A stretch of 64,000 nt of DNA from Phytohabitans maris (lineage in GTDB: Bacteria; Actinomycetota; Actinomycetes; Mycobacteriales; Micromonosporaceae), in assembly GCF_031085175.1 (NCBI RefSeq), contig NZ_JAVHUY010000024.1:1-64000 (forward strand). Direction: 5' to 3'. The position numbers and the translations under genes were made by a program. Below, piece by piece: positions 55,643-64,000 of this stretch. The stretch's first letter is position 1, and the number at the start of each line of letters is the position of its first letter. Below the pieces are notes generated by a model. It was not told the origin of the DNA. It saw only the letters and a program-made list of their open reading frames with translations, and did not search any database.

Positions 55643-56578
55643 ATGCGGATCGTGGTACTGGCCGGAGGCATCGGCGGCGCTCGCTTCCTGGTGGGCGTGC
55701 GTGCGTACGCCCGCGAGGTGGGCGCCGAGGTGACCGCGGTGGTCAACGTCGGAGACGACGCATCCATGCACGGCCTCCGGATTTGCCCCGATTTGGACAG
55801 CGTCATGTACACGCTCGGTGGCGGCGCCGATCCCGAACGAGGCTGGGGGCGGGTCGGCGAGACCTGGACCGTGAAGGGCGAGCTGGCCGCGTACGGGGCG
55901 GAGCCCACCTGGTTCGGCCTCGGCGACAAGGACGTCGCCACCCACCTGGTGCGCAGCACGATGCTGACCGCCGGCTACCCGCTCTCGGCGGTGACCGAGG
56001 CGCTCTGCGACCGGTGGCAGCCCGGCGTGCGGCTGATCCCGGCCAGCGACGACCGGCTGGAGACCCACGCCGTGGTCCAGCTCGACGGCGAGCAGAAGGC
56101 GATCCACTTCCAGGAGTGGTGGGTGCGGCACCGGGGCAATCTGCCGACCGAGCGCTTCGTCTTCGTCGGGGCGGAGTCGGCCAAGCCGGCGCCGGGCGTG
56201 CTCGACGCGCTCGCCGCGGCCGACGTGGTAATGCTGGCGCCGAGCAACCCGGTGGTGAGCATCGCCCCGATCCTGGCCGTGCCGGGGCTGCGCGAGGCGG
56301 TCGCCACGGGCACCGCGCCGGTGGTCGGGATCTCGCCGATCATCGGCGGCGCGCCGGTGCGCGGCATGGCCGACAAGTGCCTGGCGATCGTGGGCGCGGA
56401 GTGCACGGCGGCCGGCGTCGGCGGGCTCTACGGCGCCGATCTCCTCGACGGCTGGTTGGTGGACACGACCGACGAGGGCGCGGAGGTGCCCGGCGTGGCG
56501 GTCCGCGCGGTTCCACTGTGGATGAGCGACGAGCAGGCGACGACCACGATGGTGCGCGCCGCGATGGAGTTGGCGTGA
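55643..56578 (+). CDS. fbiA: Phosphoenolpyruvyl/lactyl transferase FbiA (CofD)
   Basis: A 311-residue enzyme that links the activated phospho-acid donor to FO to give (dehydro)F420-0. The N-terminal GGIGGARFLVG loop (residues 8-18), NVGDDASMHGLRICPDLDSVMY and APSNPVVSI are typical of CofD. ATG 55643 has a GGGAGG site. fbiB follows 67 nt downstream, and both together with fbiC cover the pathway after FO; the donor-making FbiD/CofC was not seen in this window. Confidence 0.95.
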   Translation: MRIVVLAGGIGGARFLVGVRAYAREVGAEVTAVVNVGDDASMHGLRICPDLDSVMYTLGGGADPERGWGRVGETWTVKGELAAYGAEPTWFGLGDKDVATHLVRSTMLTAGYPLSAVTEALCDRWQPGVRLIPASDDRLETHAVVQLDGEQKAIHFQEWWVRHRGNLPTERFVFVGAESAKPAPGVLDALAAADVVMLAPSNPVVSIAPILAVPGLREAVATGTAPVVGISPIIGGAPVRGMADKCLAIVGAECTAAGVGGLYGADLLDGWLVDTTDEGAEVPGVAVRAVPLWMSDEQATTTMVRAAMELA

Positions 56579-56645
56579 GCGAGCGAACCAGCAGACACAG
56601 CGGCCTTTGTGCCTCGCGGCCGCCCGCGGCGAAGCGAGGACGGCC

Positions 56646-57656
56646 GTGAGGCTCGAAATCCTGCCGGTCACCGGGATCGGTGACGTCTCGCCCGGCGACG
56701 ACCTGGCCGGGCTGATCGCCGGCGCGGCACCCTGGCTGCGCGACGGCGATGTGCTCGTCGTCACCAGCAAGATCGTGTCCAAAGCGGAGGGTCAGCTGGT
56801 CGACGTGCCGGCCGACGGGCCGGAGCGGGCCGCCGCGCGCGACGAGGTGCTGGCCGCCGAGACCGCGCGCACCGTGGCCACCCGCGGCCAGACCCGGATC
56901 GTGCAGACCCACCACGGCTTCGTGATGGCCTCCGCCGGCATCGACGCCTCCAATGTGGAGCGCGAGCGGCTCGTGCTGCTCCCCAAGGATCCGGACGCCT
57001 CGGCCCGCGCGCTCCGGGCGGCGCTGCGCGAGCGGCACGGCGTCGACGTGGCCGTGGTCGTCTCCGACACGATGGGCCGCCCGTGGCGCAACGGCCTCAC
57101 CGACGTCGCCCTCGGCGCCGCCGGCATCGCGCCGGTCCGCGACCACCGGGGCGAGACCGACCCGTACGGCAACGAGCTGCACATCACCCAGATGGCCGTC
57201 GTCGACGAGCTGGCGGCCGCGAGCGAGCTGGTCAAGGGAAAGACCGACCAGGTGCCGGTCGCGGTGGTGCGCGGCTACCTGTCCCGCCCGGGCGACGACG
57301 GCCCGGGCGCGGTGGCGCTGGTGCGCGAGGCGGCCGCCGACATGTTTTCGCTGGGCACGACCGAGGCCCGCGCCGCCGGCCTCCGCGCGGCCGCGCTGCT
57401 CCCGCTCGACCCGCCCCCGGCCGAGGAGCCGCCGGATCCGGCCGCGGTGGACCGGGCGATCGCCGCGGTGGCCGGCGTGGTCGCCCCCGGCACGCTCTTC
57501 ACCCACGATCCAGACCAGGGGGTACGGGCCACACCGCCCCGGTCCACCGACGCCGCTGCCCTGGTGCGTTTCGGCACCGACCTGCACCGCCTGCGGGCCG
57601 CCCTGGCCGCTGAGGGAGTGGCGGCCGTGCCCGTGCTCCCGGTCCTGCCGGACTGA
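56646..57656 (+). CDS. fbiB: F420-0:gamma-glutamyl ligase FbiB, without nitroreductase domain
   Basis: A 336-residue ligase that adds glutamate to F420-0 (CofE-type, residues about 1-255): GDDLAGLI, VVTSKIVSKAEG, VSDTMGRPWRNG and GAAGIAPVRDHRGETDPYG are present. Mycobacterial FbiB is longer, because it has a C-terminal flavin nitroreductase domain that reduces dehydro-F420-0. Here only about 80 residues (PPAEEPPDPAAVDRAI then DLHRLRAALAAEGV) follow, with no nitroreductase motif I recognise. GTG 56646 starts 67 nt after fbiA. The reduction step would need another protein. Confidence 0.92.
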   Translation: MRLEILPVTGIGDVSPGDDLAGLIAGAAPWLRDGDVLVVTSKIVSKAEGQLVDVPADGPERAAARDEVLAAETARTVATRGQTRIVQTHHGFVMASAGIDASNVERERLVLLPKDPDASARALRAALRERHGVDVAVVVSDTMGRPWRNGLTDVALGAAGIAPVRDHRGETDPYGNELHITQMAVVDELAAASELVKGKTDQVPVAVVRGYLSRPGDDGPGAVALVREAAADMFSLGTTEARAAGLRAAALLPLDPPPAEEPPDPAAVDRAIAAVAGVVAPGTLFTHDPDQGVRATPPRSTDAAALVRFGTDLHRLRAALAAEGVAAVPVLPVLPD

Positions 57657-57723
57657 TTCACACCCCGCGCGGGGGTGGGTGCCCCGGGTTTCGACGTCGC
57701 CTGCCAGCTGTACCGGAACAGTA

Positions 57724-57752
57724 TTGACATGTTTCGGTATCTCGGTCGAAAC
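57724..57752 (+). promoter_or_regulatory. Probable operator and -35 box of the CE15 esterase gene
   Basis: TTGACA (57724-57729) is followed by the inverted repeat GTTTCGG...TCGAAAC (57731-57752). Cellulase and hemicellulase genes in this group of actinobacteria often carry CGAAAC-type LacI operators. The -10 box is not obvious. Induction by plant polysaccharides is inferred. Confidence 0.45.
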
Positions 57753-57825
57753 TTGTCGGTGACGGCATCGGTGATCATCGATCACGAGGCCGCTCCCACC
57801 ACCCCACGCCGGAAGGAGAGCCCTG

Positions 57826-59487
57826 GTGATCATCAGCTCGGGCCGCTCTACGTTCCGATCGACGGTCATCGTGCTGGCAGTCGCGGTGCTCGCGGTCACC
57901 GGAACGGTAACTGTGCTAACGAAAACCTCCACCCCCGCGTACGCCGCCGTGGGCGTCGAGGACGACGGCGCCGACTGCCCGGTGGCCAACACCCCCTCGA
58001 CGTCCAGCGCCAGGCTCCCGGATCCCTTCCGGAAGATTGACGGTAGTCGCATCACTTCGAAGGCCGACTGGCGCTGCCGCCGGGCCGAGATCCGGGAGAT
58101 GGCCGAGCGGACCGTCTACGGTCAGAAGCCTCCAAAGCCGGCATCCGTCACGGGTACCGTCTCCAGCAGCAGCATCACCGTGAGCGTGTCGGACCAGGGC
58201 CGCAGCGCCAGCTTCTCGGCGAGCGTCCAGCTCCCGACGACCGGCACGGCACCGTACCCGGCCGTCTTCGTCGTGGGCGGTCTCGGCGCCGACACCGCCA
58301 CCATCCGCGGGGCGGGCGTCGCGGTCATCAACTACGACCCGCTCGCGGTCGGCCGGGAGGGCACCCCGCGCAACAACAAGCAGGGCGCGTTCTACAGCGT
58401 CTACGGCGCGTCGAGCAGCACCGGCATCCTGATGGCGTGGGCCTGGGGCGTCAGCCGCCTGATCGACGTCATCGAGTCCTCCGGCGGCAACGTCCTGCGG
58501 GCCGACGGGCTCGGCGTCACCGGATGCTCCCGGTACGGCAAGGGCGCCTTCACGATCGGCGTCTTCGACCAGCGGATCGCGCTGACCATGCCGGTCGAGT
58601 CCGGCAGCGGCGGTGCTCCGATCTTCCGCGGCATCCCCGGTGAGTCCGGCGCGCAGCCGCTGAGCAGTGCCTACAGCGAGCAGCCGTGGCTGGGTGACGC
58701 GTTCAACTCGTACACCGGCAACCCGAACTCACTGCCGGTCGACACGCACGAGATGGTCGGCATGATCGCGCCGCGCGGCCTGCTCCTCATGGAAAACCCG
58801 CACATCGACTGGCTGGCCGCCCGGTCCGGCAGCAACGCGGCCCTCGCCGGCGCCGAGATCTACAAGGCGCTGGGCGTGGGCGGCAACATCACGTACTGGT
58901 CCGACGTCTCGGACGGCACGCACTGCGCGGTCCGGCCCGAGTGGCGTACCCCGATGCAGCAGTTCCTGCAGAAGTTCCTGCTGAAGACGGGGAGCGCGGC
59001 CGGCACGATCCGGATCTCCAGCCGCAAGCAGGGCAACCTCGCCGAGTGGCGGGACTGGACGACGCCGACGCTGACCGACGGCCCGACCACGCCGCCGCCG
59101 ACGACCCCGCCGCCCACGACGCCTCCGCCCACCACGCCGCCGCCGACCACCCCGCCCCCGACGACGCCTCCGCCCACGACCCCGCCGCCGGCCGGTAACG
59201 GCTGCACGGCGACGGTCTCGCTCAACCAGTGGACGGGCGGTTTCGTGGCCACGGTACGGGTGACCGCCGGCTCCGCGGCGATCAACGGCTGGACGGTCTC
59301 GGCGACCCTGCCGTCGGGCGCCAGCGTCACCAACCACTGGAACGCGAACCGCACCGGCACCAGCGGGACCGTCCAGTTCACCAACGCCAGCTACAACGGC
59401 ACCGTCGGCGCTGGCCAGTCGACCGAGTTCGGCTTCCAGGGCACCGGCACCGGTACCGGGATCACACCCACCTGCACGGCCGGGTAG
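57826..59487 (+). CDS. Secreted CE15 glucuronoyl esterase with CBM2
   Basis: A 553-residue exported enzyme likely to cut ester bonds between lignin alcohols and the 4-O-methylglucuronate of xylan. A signal peptide spans residues 1 to about 40 (cleavage near AYAAVG). The CE15 catalytic residues are S235 in GCSRYGKGA, E258 in VESGSGG and H366 in GTHC. A (TTPPP)n linker spans about residues 420-460, and a family-2 cellulose-binding module with NGCTATVS and NHWNANRTG follows. GTG 57826 has a GGAAGGAGAG site. It is alone between F420 and cell-envelope genes. Confidence 0.93.
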   Translation: MIISSGRSTFRSTVIVLAVAVLAVTGTVTVLTKTSTPAYAAVGVEDDGADCPVANTPSTSSARLPDPFRKIDGSRITSKADWRCRRAEIREMAERTVYGQKPPKPASVTGTVSSSSITVSVSDQGRSASFSASVQLPTTGTAPYPAVFVVGGLGADTATIRGAGVAVINYDPLAVGREGTPRNNKQGAFYSVYGASSSTGILMAWAWGVSRLIDVIESSGGNVLRADGLGVTGCSRYGKGAFTIGVFDQRIALTMPVESGSGGAPIFRGIPGESGAQPLSSAYSEQPWLGDAFNSYTGNPNSLPVDTHEMVGMIAPRGLLLMENPHIDWLAARSGSNAALAGAEIYKALGVGGNITYWSDVSDGTHCAVRPEWRTPMQQFLQKFLLKTGSAAGTIRISSRKQGNLAEWRDWTTPTLTDGPTTPPPTTPPPTTPPPTTPPPTTPPPTTPPPTTPPPAGNGCTATVSLNQWTGGFVATVRVTAGSAAINGWTVSATLPSGASVTNHWNANRTGTSGTVQFTNASYNGTVGAGQSTEFGFQGTGTGTGITPTCTAG

Positions 59488-59499
59488 CGCCCTCTCGGA

Positions 59500-59532
59500 C
59501 CCCGGGTCTCGCGGCCGCCGCGGGACCCGGGG
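59500..59532. terminator. Bidirectional terminator
   Basis: CCCCGGGTC (59500-59508) pairs with GACCCGGGG (59524-59532) between the convergent esterase gene and the following minus-strand gene. The 15-nt loop is itself GC-rich and can fold further. Confidence 0.7.
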
Positions 59533-59533
59533 C

Positions 59534-60580
59534 TCAGCCCAGCCAGATCGCCACCCGGTGGTCCTCGTCGGTGACGTACACGTGCTGGCCGCTCTCGACC
59601 GCCAGCCCTTCGACGTTGTGGAACGGGGCCAGGTCGCCGACGAGCTCGGCGGGCACCCGGCGGCCGCCGTCCGGCGCGGGGAGGCGGAAGCGGATGTGCC
59701 GGCTGGTCACCTCGCCCCCCTCGGGGTGGTCGTCGAGCAGCACCGAGCCCTTGCCCAGCGCGTCGATCGAGCCGACGATCGCCTCGTACGTCCCGTCGCC
59801 GGCCGCGGTCAGCGCCCGGAAGCCGACCAGCGCGCCGGGCGGCGTGACGCCGGTGAGGGCGTACGCCCCGAGCACCTCCGGCCAGGTCTGCGCGTCACTG
59901 TCGAACATGCCCTCCACGCCGGCCACCTCGACCAGCACCGGCTCGCCCTTTTCGGTCACCGGGAAGCGGAGCCCGAGCAGCAGCGTGCCGGACGGCGTGA
60001 AGGCGGCCGCCTCGACGTTGAGCGGGAGGTCGCCGGCGGCGAGGCGGGTGGCCCAGCTCTTCTCCCGCGCCGTACCCCGGTTGATGGTCTCCACGATGAA
60101 CCTGGCCCGCACCCGGTTGCCCGGCGGCAGCGGCGTGATGTCCGCCGCCGCCAGCGCGTCGTTGACCAGCCGGTGCAGCCGGAACTGGTTGCGCACGATC
60201 TGCAGCGGCGCGGCGCCGGGGCGACCCGCGTCCGCCTCCCGAAACCGGGCGAAGAACGCGCGCTTCGGGCGCAGCGGGCCGGCCTTGGAGCCGAAGTGCG
60301 AGCCGAGCACGTAGATCCACTCACCGGAGCGGGCCAGCGCCTCCCCGTCTTCGGTGCGGCCGGTCTCCGCACCCGCGTCGAAGGCGGCGTGGTGCGCGGT
60401 CCAGGTGCCGTCCGGGCGTTCCAGCAGCAGCGCCAGGCACTGCTCGACCGTGCCCTCGTCGAGCACCGTCCAGAATGCCCGCCGCGCGCCGTGCGCCGCC
60501 AGCACCTCGGGCGCGAGCACGGGCAGCAGGTCGCTCGCCTCGTTACAGCCGACGGCGAGCTCAACCGGGGTCAGCGTCAT
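59534..60580 (-). CDS. Protein of unknown function (possibly DUF3616-like)
   Basis: A 348-residue soluble protein without signal peptide or membrane helix. It is beta-rich, with repeated short strand motifs (LLGLRFPV, ALVGFRAL, YVLGSHFG, HVYVTDEDHRVAIWLG), which suggests a beta-propeller-like fold. I suspect a DUF3616-like protein, but this is a weak guess. ATG 60580 leaves 3 nt before the manC stop, so it is probably the last gene of the manC operon. Confidence 0.6.
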   Translation of the reverse strand: MTLTPVELAVGCNEASDLLPVLAPEVLAAHGARRAFWTVLDEGTVEQCLALLLERPDGTWTAHHAAFDAGAETGRTEDGEALARSGEWIYVLGSHFGSKAGPLRPKRAFFARFREADAGRPGAAPLQIVRNQFRLHRLVNDALAAADITPLPPGNRVRARFIVETINRGTAREKSWATRLAAGDLPLNVEAAAFTPSGTLLLGLRFPVTEKGEPVLVEVAGVEGMFDSDAQTWPEVLGAYALTGVTPPGALVGFRALTAAGDGTYEAIVGSIDALGKGSVLLDDHPEGGEVTSRHIRFRLPAPDGGRRVPAELVGDLAPFHNVEGLAVESGQHVYVTDEDHRVAIWLG

Positions 60581-60583
60581 TGA

Positions 60584-61684
60584 TCAAACGTAGCTGTCGT
60601 CGCCACGCTGCTTGAGCTGGTCCACCAGCTTCTTCACATCCTGGGCACGGTCGCGGGGGCAGACGAGCACCGCGTCCTCGGTGTCCACGACGATCAGGTC
60701 GCGTACGCCCAGCGCGGCGACCAGCCGGCCGGACCCGGGTACGACCACGAGGCCGCTCGAGTCGTGCAGCAGTACGCCCGGCTTGTCGCCGGCCGTGCCG
60801 GCGCCCACCACCACGTTGCCGGCCGGGTCGGTGGGGAGTACGTCGCCGAGCGTGTGGAAGTCACCGATGTCGTTCCACCCGAAGTCGCCGGGGACGGTGC
60901 CGACCAGCCCGGCCACCGCCGCGCCCTCCATCACCGCGTAGTCGACGGAGATCTTCGGCAGGGTCGGCCAGACCTCGCCGAGCACCTCTTCGCGGGCCGC
61001 CGACTCCCAGACCGCCGCGATCCGCTCCAGCCCGGCGTGCATCTCCGGCTGCTGGCGGGCCAGCTCGGCGAGGAACGTGTCGACCCGCCACACGAACATG
61101 CTGGCGTTCCAGAAGTACCGCCCGGACTCTACATAGGAGACCGCCACGTCGTACGCCGGCTTTTCCTTGAACTCCTCGACGACGCGGATCGGGCCGTCAC
61201 CGACGCCACTGCCGCACTGGAGGTAGCCGTATCCCGTCTCCGGCCGGGTGGGCTTGATGCCGACGGTCATCAGCAGGCCCTGCTGGGCGCCTTCCACCGC
61301 GCGGCGGACCGTCGCCACGTACCCCTCCGGGTCGGCGATCAGGTGGTCGGCCGCGAACGAGCCCATCACCGCGTCCGGGTCGCGCCGCGCGATCACCGCG
61401 GCGGCCAGGGCGATCGCCGCGCAGGAGTCCCGCGGTGAGGGCTCGACCAGGATGTTTTCCTCCGGCAGCCCGGTGAGCTGCCGGGCGACCGCCGCCGCGT
61501 GGGCCAGGCCGGTCACCACCAGCGTCCGCTCCGGGGTGGTCAGCGGCGCGAGCCGCTGGACGGTCGCCTGCAGGAGCGAGGCGGCGGTGCCGGTGAGCGG
61601 GTGCAGGAATTTAGGGTGGCCGGCTCGGGACAACGGCCACAACCGTGTGCCGCTGCCGCCCGCCGGGATGACGGCGAAAAGCAT
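60584..61684 (-). CDS. manC: Mannose-1-phosphate guanylyltransferase
   Basis: A 366-residue nucleotidyltransferase making GDP-mannose for glycans and lipoglycans. The GGSGTRLWPLSR loop (residues 9-20) and the AADHLIADPEGY, VEEFKEKP and WNASMFVWR segments are intact. There is no second isomerase domain. ATG 61684 is chosen; ATG codons upstream at 61693 and 61696 in frame are possible. It lies in an operon with a GT4 glycosyltransferase, which may use the product. A manB-like gene is near fbiA-fbiB in mycobacteria too. Confidence 0.92.
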   Translation of the reverse strand: MLFAVIPAGGSGTRLWPLSRAGHPKFLHPLTGTAASLLQATVQRLAPLTTPERTLVVTGLAHAAAVARQLTGLPEENILVEPSPRDSCAAIALAAAVIARRDPDAVMGSFAADHLIADPEGYVATVRRAVEGAQQGLLMTVGIKPTRPETGYGYLQCGSGVGDGPIRVVEEFKEKPAYDVAVSYVESGRYFWNASMFVWRVDTFLAELARQQPEMHAGLERIAAVWESAAREEVLGEVWPTLPKISVDYAVMEGAAVAGLVGTVPGDFGWNDIGDFHTLGDVLPTDPAGNVVVGAGTAGDKPGVLLHDSSGLVVVPGSGRLVAALGVRDLIVVDTEDAVLVCPRDRAQDVKKLVDQLKQRGDDSYV

Positions 61685-61721
61685 GCCGCCCATCATGCCT
61701 GTCACTGGCCTGCCGCGCCGG

Positions 61722-62867
61722 TTAGCTCGCGGCGCGGCTCCATGCGGCTACGTGCACCTCGGCGCTGCTCTCCCAGGTGAACTCCTTGGCCCGGTCGAAG
61801 CCCGCCTTGGCCAGCGACAGCCGCCGGGCCTCGTCGTCGAGCAGCGCGCCGAGGTCGGCGGCGATCTGCGCCGGGTCCTCACTCGTGTACGCCACCGCGT
61901 CGCCGCCGACCTCGGGCAGTGACAGGCGCGGCGTGGTCAGCACCGGCGTCGCGCAGGCCATCGCCTCCAGGATCGGCAGGCCGAAGCCCTCGCCGTACGA
62001 CGGGTAGGCCGCGACCAGCGCGCCGCCCAGGAAGCCGGGCAGGTCGGCGTAGCGCAGATAGCCGGGGCGGAGCAGGCGGAGGTGGGCCGGCACCTCGGCG
62101 ACCGCGCGGTCGATGTCGTCGTCGTGCCCCTGGCCGCCGGCGATCACCAGGGCCGGCGGGTCGGTGCGGTCGCGCACCGCCTGGGCCCAGCCGCGGATCA
62201 GGTTGGGCACGTTCTTACGGGGCTCCTTGGCGCCGAGGAACGCCACGTAGCCGCTGCTGCCGAGGCCCAGCCGGGCCCGGACCCGGGCCTTCTCCTCGTC
62301 GGTCGGCGGGTGGAACGCGGCGTGGTCGACGCCGTGGTAGGCCACGTCGATGCGGGTCGGGTCGGCGTCGAGCAGGCGGATCAGCTCGTCGCGGGTCGCC
62401 TTGCTCGGCACGATCACCCGCTCGGCCCGGCGGAGGGCGGTCTTGATCGCGCTGCGGAAGAACGTGCGGCGGGACTTGTCGTAGTGCTCCGGCTCGGTGA
62501 AGAACGTGGCGTCGTGGACGGTCACCGTCACCGGGCAGCCGGCCCGCAGCGGGCAGGTGTAGAACGGCGAGTGCAGCACCTCGGCGCCGACCTGCTGGGC
62601 CAGCAGCGGCAGCCCGGTCTGCTCCCAGGCCAGCCGGGCCGGGCGGTGGGCCACGGCCGCCGGCGCGGCGATCACCTCGGCGGCCGGCAGCATGCGGCCG
62701 TAGCGCTCCACGTCGGTGCGGAGGGCCACGACGGCCAGCTCCACCCCGGAGCCGATGACCTTGGCGAGGGCGCCGAGCAACCCGTCGACGTATCTGCCGA
62801 CGCCACCCCGGTCGGCGGGAACACTCGTAGCGTCGACGAGCACGCGGGGCGGACTACCGGGGGTCAC
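61722..62867 (-). CDS. GT4-family glycosyltransferase
   Basis: A 381-residue GT-B glycosyltransferase. The N-terminal domain has VPADRGGVGRYVDGLL, and the C-terminal donor site has FLGAKEPRKNVPNLIRGW and the E-X7-E motif EGFGLPILEAMACATPV. GTG 62867 has an AAGGAG site. manC follows 37 nt later, so a mannosyl transfer onto a lipid or glycan acceptor is likely. The acceptor is unknown. Confidence 0.92.
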   Translation of the reverse strand: MTPGSPPRVLVDATSVPADRGGVGRYVDGLLGALAKVIGSGVELAVVALRTDVERYGRMLPAAEVIAAPAAVAHRPARLAWEQTGLPLLAQQVGAEVLHSPFYTCPLRAGCPVTVTVHDATFFTEPEHYDKSRRTFFRSAIKTALRRAERVIVPSKATRDELIRLLDADPTRIDVAYHGVDHAAFHPPTDEEKARVRARLGLGSSGYVAFLGAKEPRKNVPNLIRGWAQAVRDRTDPPALVIAGGQGHDDDIDRAVAEVPAHLRLLRPGYLRYADLPGFLGGALVAAYPSYGEGFGLPILEAMACATPVLTTPRLSLPEVGGDAVAYTSEDPAQIAADLGALLDDEARRLSLAKAGFDRAKEFTWESSAEVHVAAWSRAAS

Positions 62868-63013
62868 TGGACGACTCCTTGCGACGGTCTGTGGTTGTGT
62901 TCAACAACACGTACGTAAAGCCTACGCCGCACGGTTCGGCCATCGTTGTCTGCGACGCGACGGTAAGACTTTTCCCGGAGTGAGTGAGTCAGGAGTGAGT
63001 ACTGTCCGGCATT

Positions 63014-63706
63014 GTGATCGAACGCTTCGCCACCGCGGCCGCTGAGGATCCGGCCCAGCCGCTGCTCACCTGGTACGACGACGCGACCGGCGACCGCACC
63101 GAGCTGTCCGGCGCCACGCTCGACAACTGGGTCGCCAAGACCGCGAATCTGCTGGTGGACGGCTTGGGGCTGGGCTCGGGCGACCGCGCCGGCGTACTGC
63201 TCCCGCCGCATTGGCAGACCGCCGCCGTGCTGCTCGGCGCCTGGGCGGCCGGCGTCGAGGTCGTCGCTCCCGGTGCTCAGGTTACGAATGGGAAAATTTC
63301 CGTCGATGTCATTTTCGCGGCGGCTGATCGGGTGAACGACGCGGCGGAGTGGAGCGCCGGCGACCGCTTCGTGCTCGGCCTCGCCCCGATGGCCCTGCCG
63401 ATGCGGACAGTACCGTCCGGTTTTGTGGACTACGCGGCTGAGGTGCTGACGTTCGGGGACCACTTCACGCCGTACCCGGATCAGAGTGACCGCAGCCTGG
63501 TGGAGCGCGCGGCGGCCCGTGCCGCGGACCTCGGCCTGAAGGCCGGCGACCGCGTGCTGGTCGACGCCGCGAAGCACCCGGACCCGCTCGACTGGCTGCT
63601 CGCGCCGCTGGCCGGGGGCGCGACGCTGGTGCTCTGCGCCGCCCTCGACCCGGCCAAGCTGGACGACCGGGCGGCCGCCGAAAAGGTCACAGCTCGGCTG
63701 GTATGA
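63014..63706 (+). CDS. TIGR03089 family protein
   Basis: A 230-residue protein that resembles a shortened N-terminal part of AMP-binding enzymes and fits the actinobacterial TIGR03089 family (MIERFATAAAEDPAQPLLTWYDDATG start). The AMP-forming signature motif and the C-terminal lid are absent, so ordinary acyl-CoA ligase action is unlikely. GTG 63014 is divergent from the GT4 gene. Its 3' end overlaps that of the last, convergent gene by 20 nt. Confidence 0.85.
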   Translation: MIERFATAAAEDPAQPLLTWYDDATGDRTELSGATLDNWVAKTANLLVDGLGLGSGDRAGVLLPPHWQTAAVLLGAWAAGVEVVAPGAQVTNGKISVDVIFAAADRVNDAAEWSAGDRFVLGLAPMALPMRTVPSGFVDYAAEVLTFGDHFTPYPDQSDRSLVERAAARAADLGLKAGDRVLVDAAKHPDPLDWLLAPLAGGATLVLCAALDPAKLDDRAAAEKVTARLV

Positions 63707-64000
63707 CCTCGCGGAACGCGCCCTCCTCGGTCCACACGAAGAAGCCGGCCCGGTCGCTCAGCCACGGCCGGGACCGCACCTCACGCTCGGTGAGCACCTT
63801 TTCGTCCACGTCGAGGAGCACGTACCGGGAGCCGTCCGGGTTGCCGTCGCGCCAGCCGGGGCCGTAAAGCGCGTCGACCAGGCGGTCGCGCCGCCCGGGC
63901 GCGAGGGAGTCGCCGACCACCCAGTCGCTCGGCAGCCGGTACCAGCAGGTGCGGGTGACCTTGGCCAGCGGGCTGAACGCGTGGTTGCCGTCGACCCACA
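63687..64000 (-). CDS. Partial protein of unknown function at the window edge
   Basis: The minus-strand reading frame is open from the window end (64000) to the TGA at 63687, giving the last about 104 residues. It reads WVDGNHAFSPLAK near the edge, then TCWYRLPSDWVVGDS and ends REVIPAEL. The soluble acidic C-terminus resembles no family I know. The start lies beyond the window. It overlaps the TIGR03089 gene end by 20 nt. Confidence 0.6.
   Translation of the reverse strand, partial: WVDGNHAFSPLAKVTRTCWYRLPSDWVVGDSLAPGRRDRLVDALYGPGWRDGNPDGSRYVLLDVDEKVLTEREVRSRPWLSDRAGFFVWTEEGAFREVIPAEL

Overview
The window is about 70% GC or more and is chromosomal DNA of an actinomycete, most likely of the family Micromonosporaceae (genus not determined). 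The evidence is mycothiol biology (mca, a CGYC mycoredoxin), WhiB7 and WhiB2-type regulators, coenzyme F420 genes (fbiA, fbiB, fbiC), a DUF5753/DUF397 regulator pair, a CE15 esterase carrying a family-2 cellulose-binding domain, many GTG starts and GTGA/ATGA overlaps. About 57 protein genes are supported; no rRNA, tRNA, CRISPR array, transposase or integrase was seen.

Layout. 1-7.8 kb: an ArsR-like regulator with an MFS exporter, two small membrane proteins, a MOSC protein, a two-subunit M16 peptidase and a NudC-like NUDIX hydrolase. 8.1-9.3 kb: an XRE/DUF397 pair that sits inside an otherwise conserved block. 9.4-16.1 kb: mycoredoxin, uvrD2, whiB7 with a long attenuator leader, an ABC1-type kinase and an E1-like protein, ending at a cluster of DnaA boxes and a suspicious G/C homopolymer tract. 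16.5-26.7 kb: DUF5679 protein, YgjP-type metallopeptidase, metB, an amidase, ilvA, greA, a DUF4307 protein, mca and a GGDEF-EAL protein. 27-33.4 kb: a UPF0104-type membrane protein, a two-component system and a divergent three-gene ABC exporter. 33.4-41.5 kb: a DUF255 thioredoxin-like protein, an unusual asparagine-synthase-like/CofE-like fusion, purK-purE, and a TetR-regulated MFS exporter. 41.7-51.6 kb: a 1685-residue zinc-ribbon membrane protein, UDP-glucose dehydrogenase, acyl-CoA dehydrogenase, a decayed toxin-antitoxin pair, DUF3499, a small metallopeptidase and whiB2. 51.9-64 kb: fbiC, a membrane protein, fbiA-fbiB, the CE15-CBM2 esterase, a protein of unknown function, manC, a GT4 glycosyltransferase, a TIGR03089 protein and a partial gene at the window end.

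Genes that work together: fbiC makes FO, fbiA attaches the phospholactyl group and fbiB adds glutamates, giving most of the F420 pathway in one place; purK-purE form one purine step; the HK/RR pair probably controls the neighbouring ABC exporter; the TetR protein probably represses the divergent exporter through near-identical palindromes between them; the WhiB7 leader looks like a ribosome-sensing attenuator for antibiotic-induced expression.

The most unusual signals lie outside plain gene content. They are a 54-nt palindrome present three times at gene 3' ends, a roughly 49-nt repeat found inside coding sequences in all three reading frames, an element with 66-nt inverted ends plus a relic elsewhere, three separate duplications that copy a gene's stop codon and tail, and the catalytically degenerate asparagine-synthase/CofE fusion.
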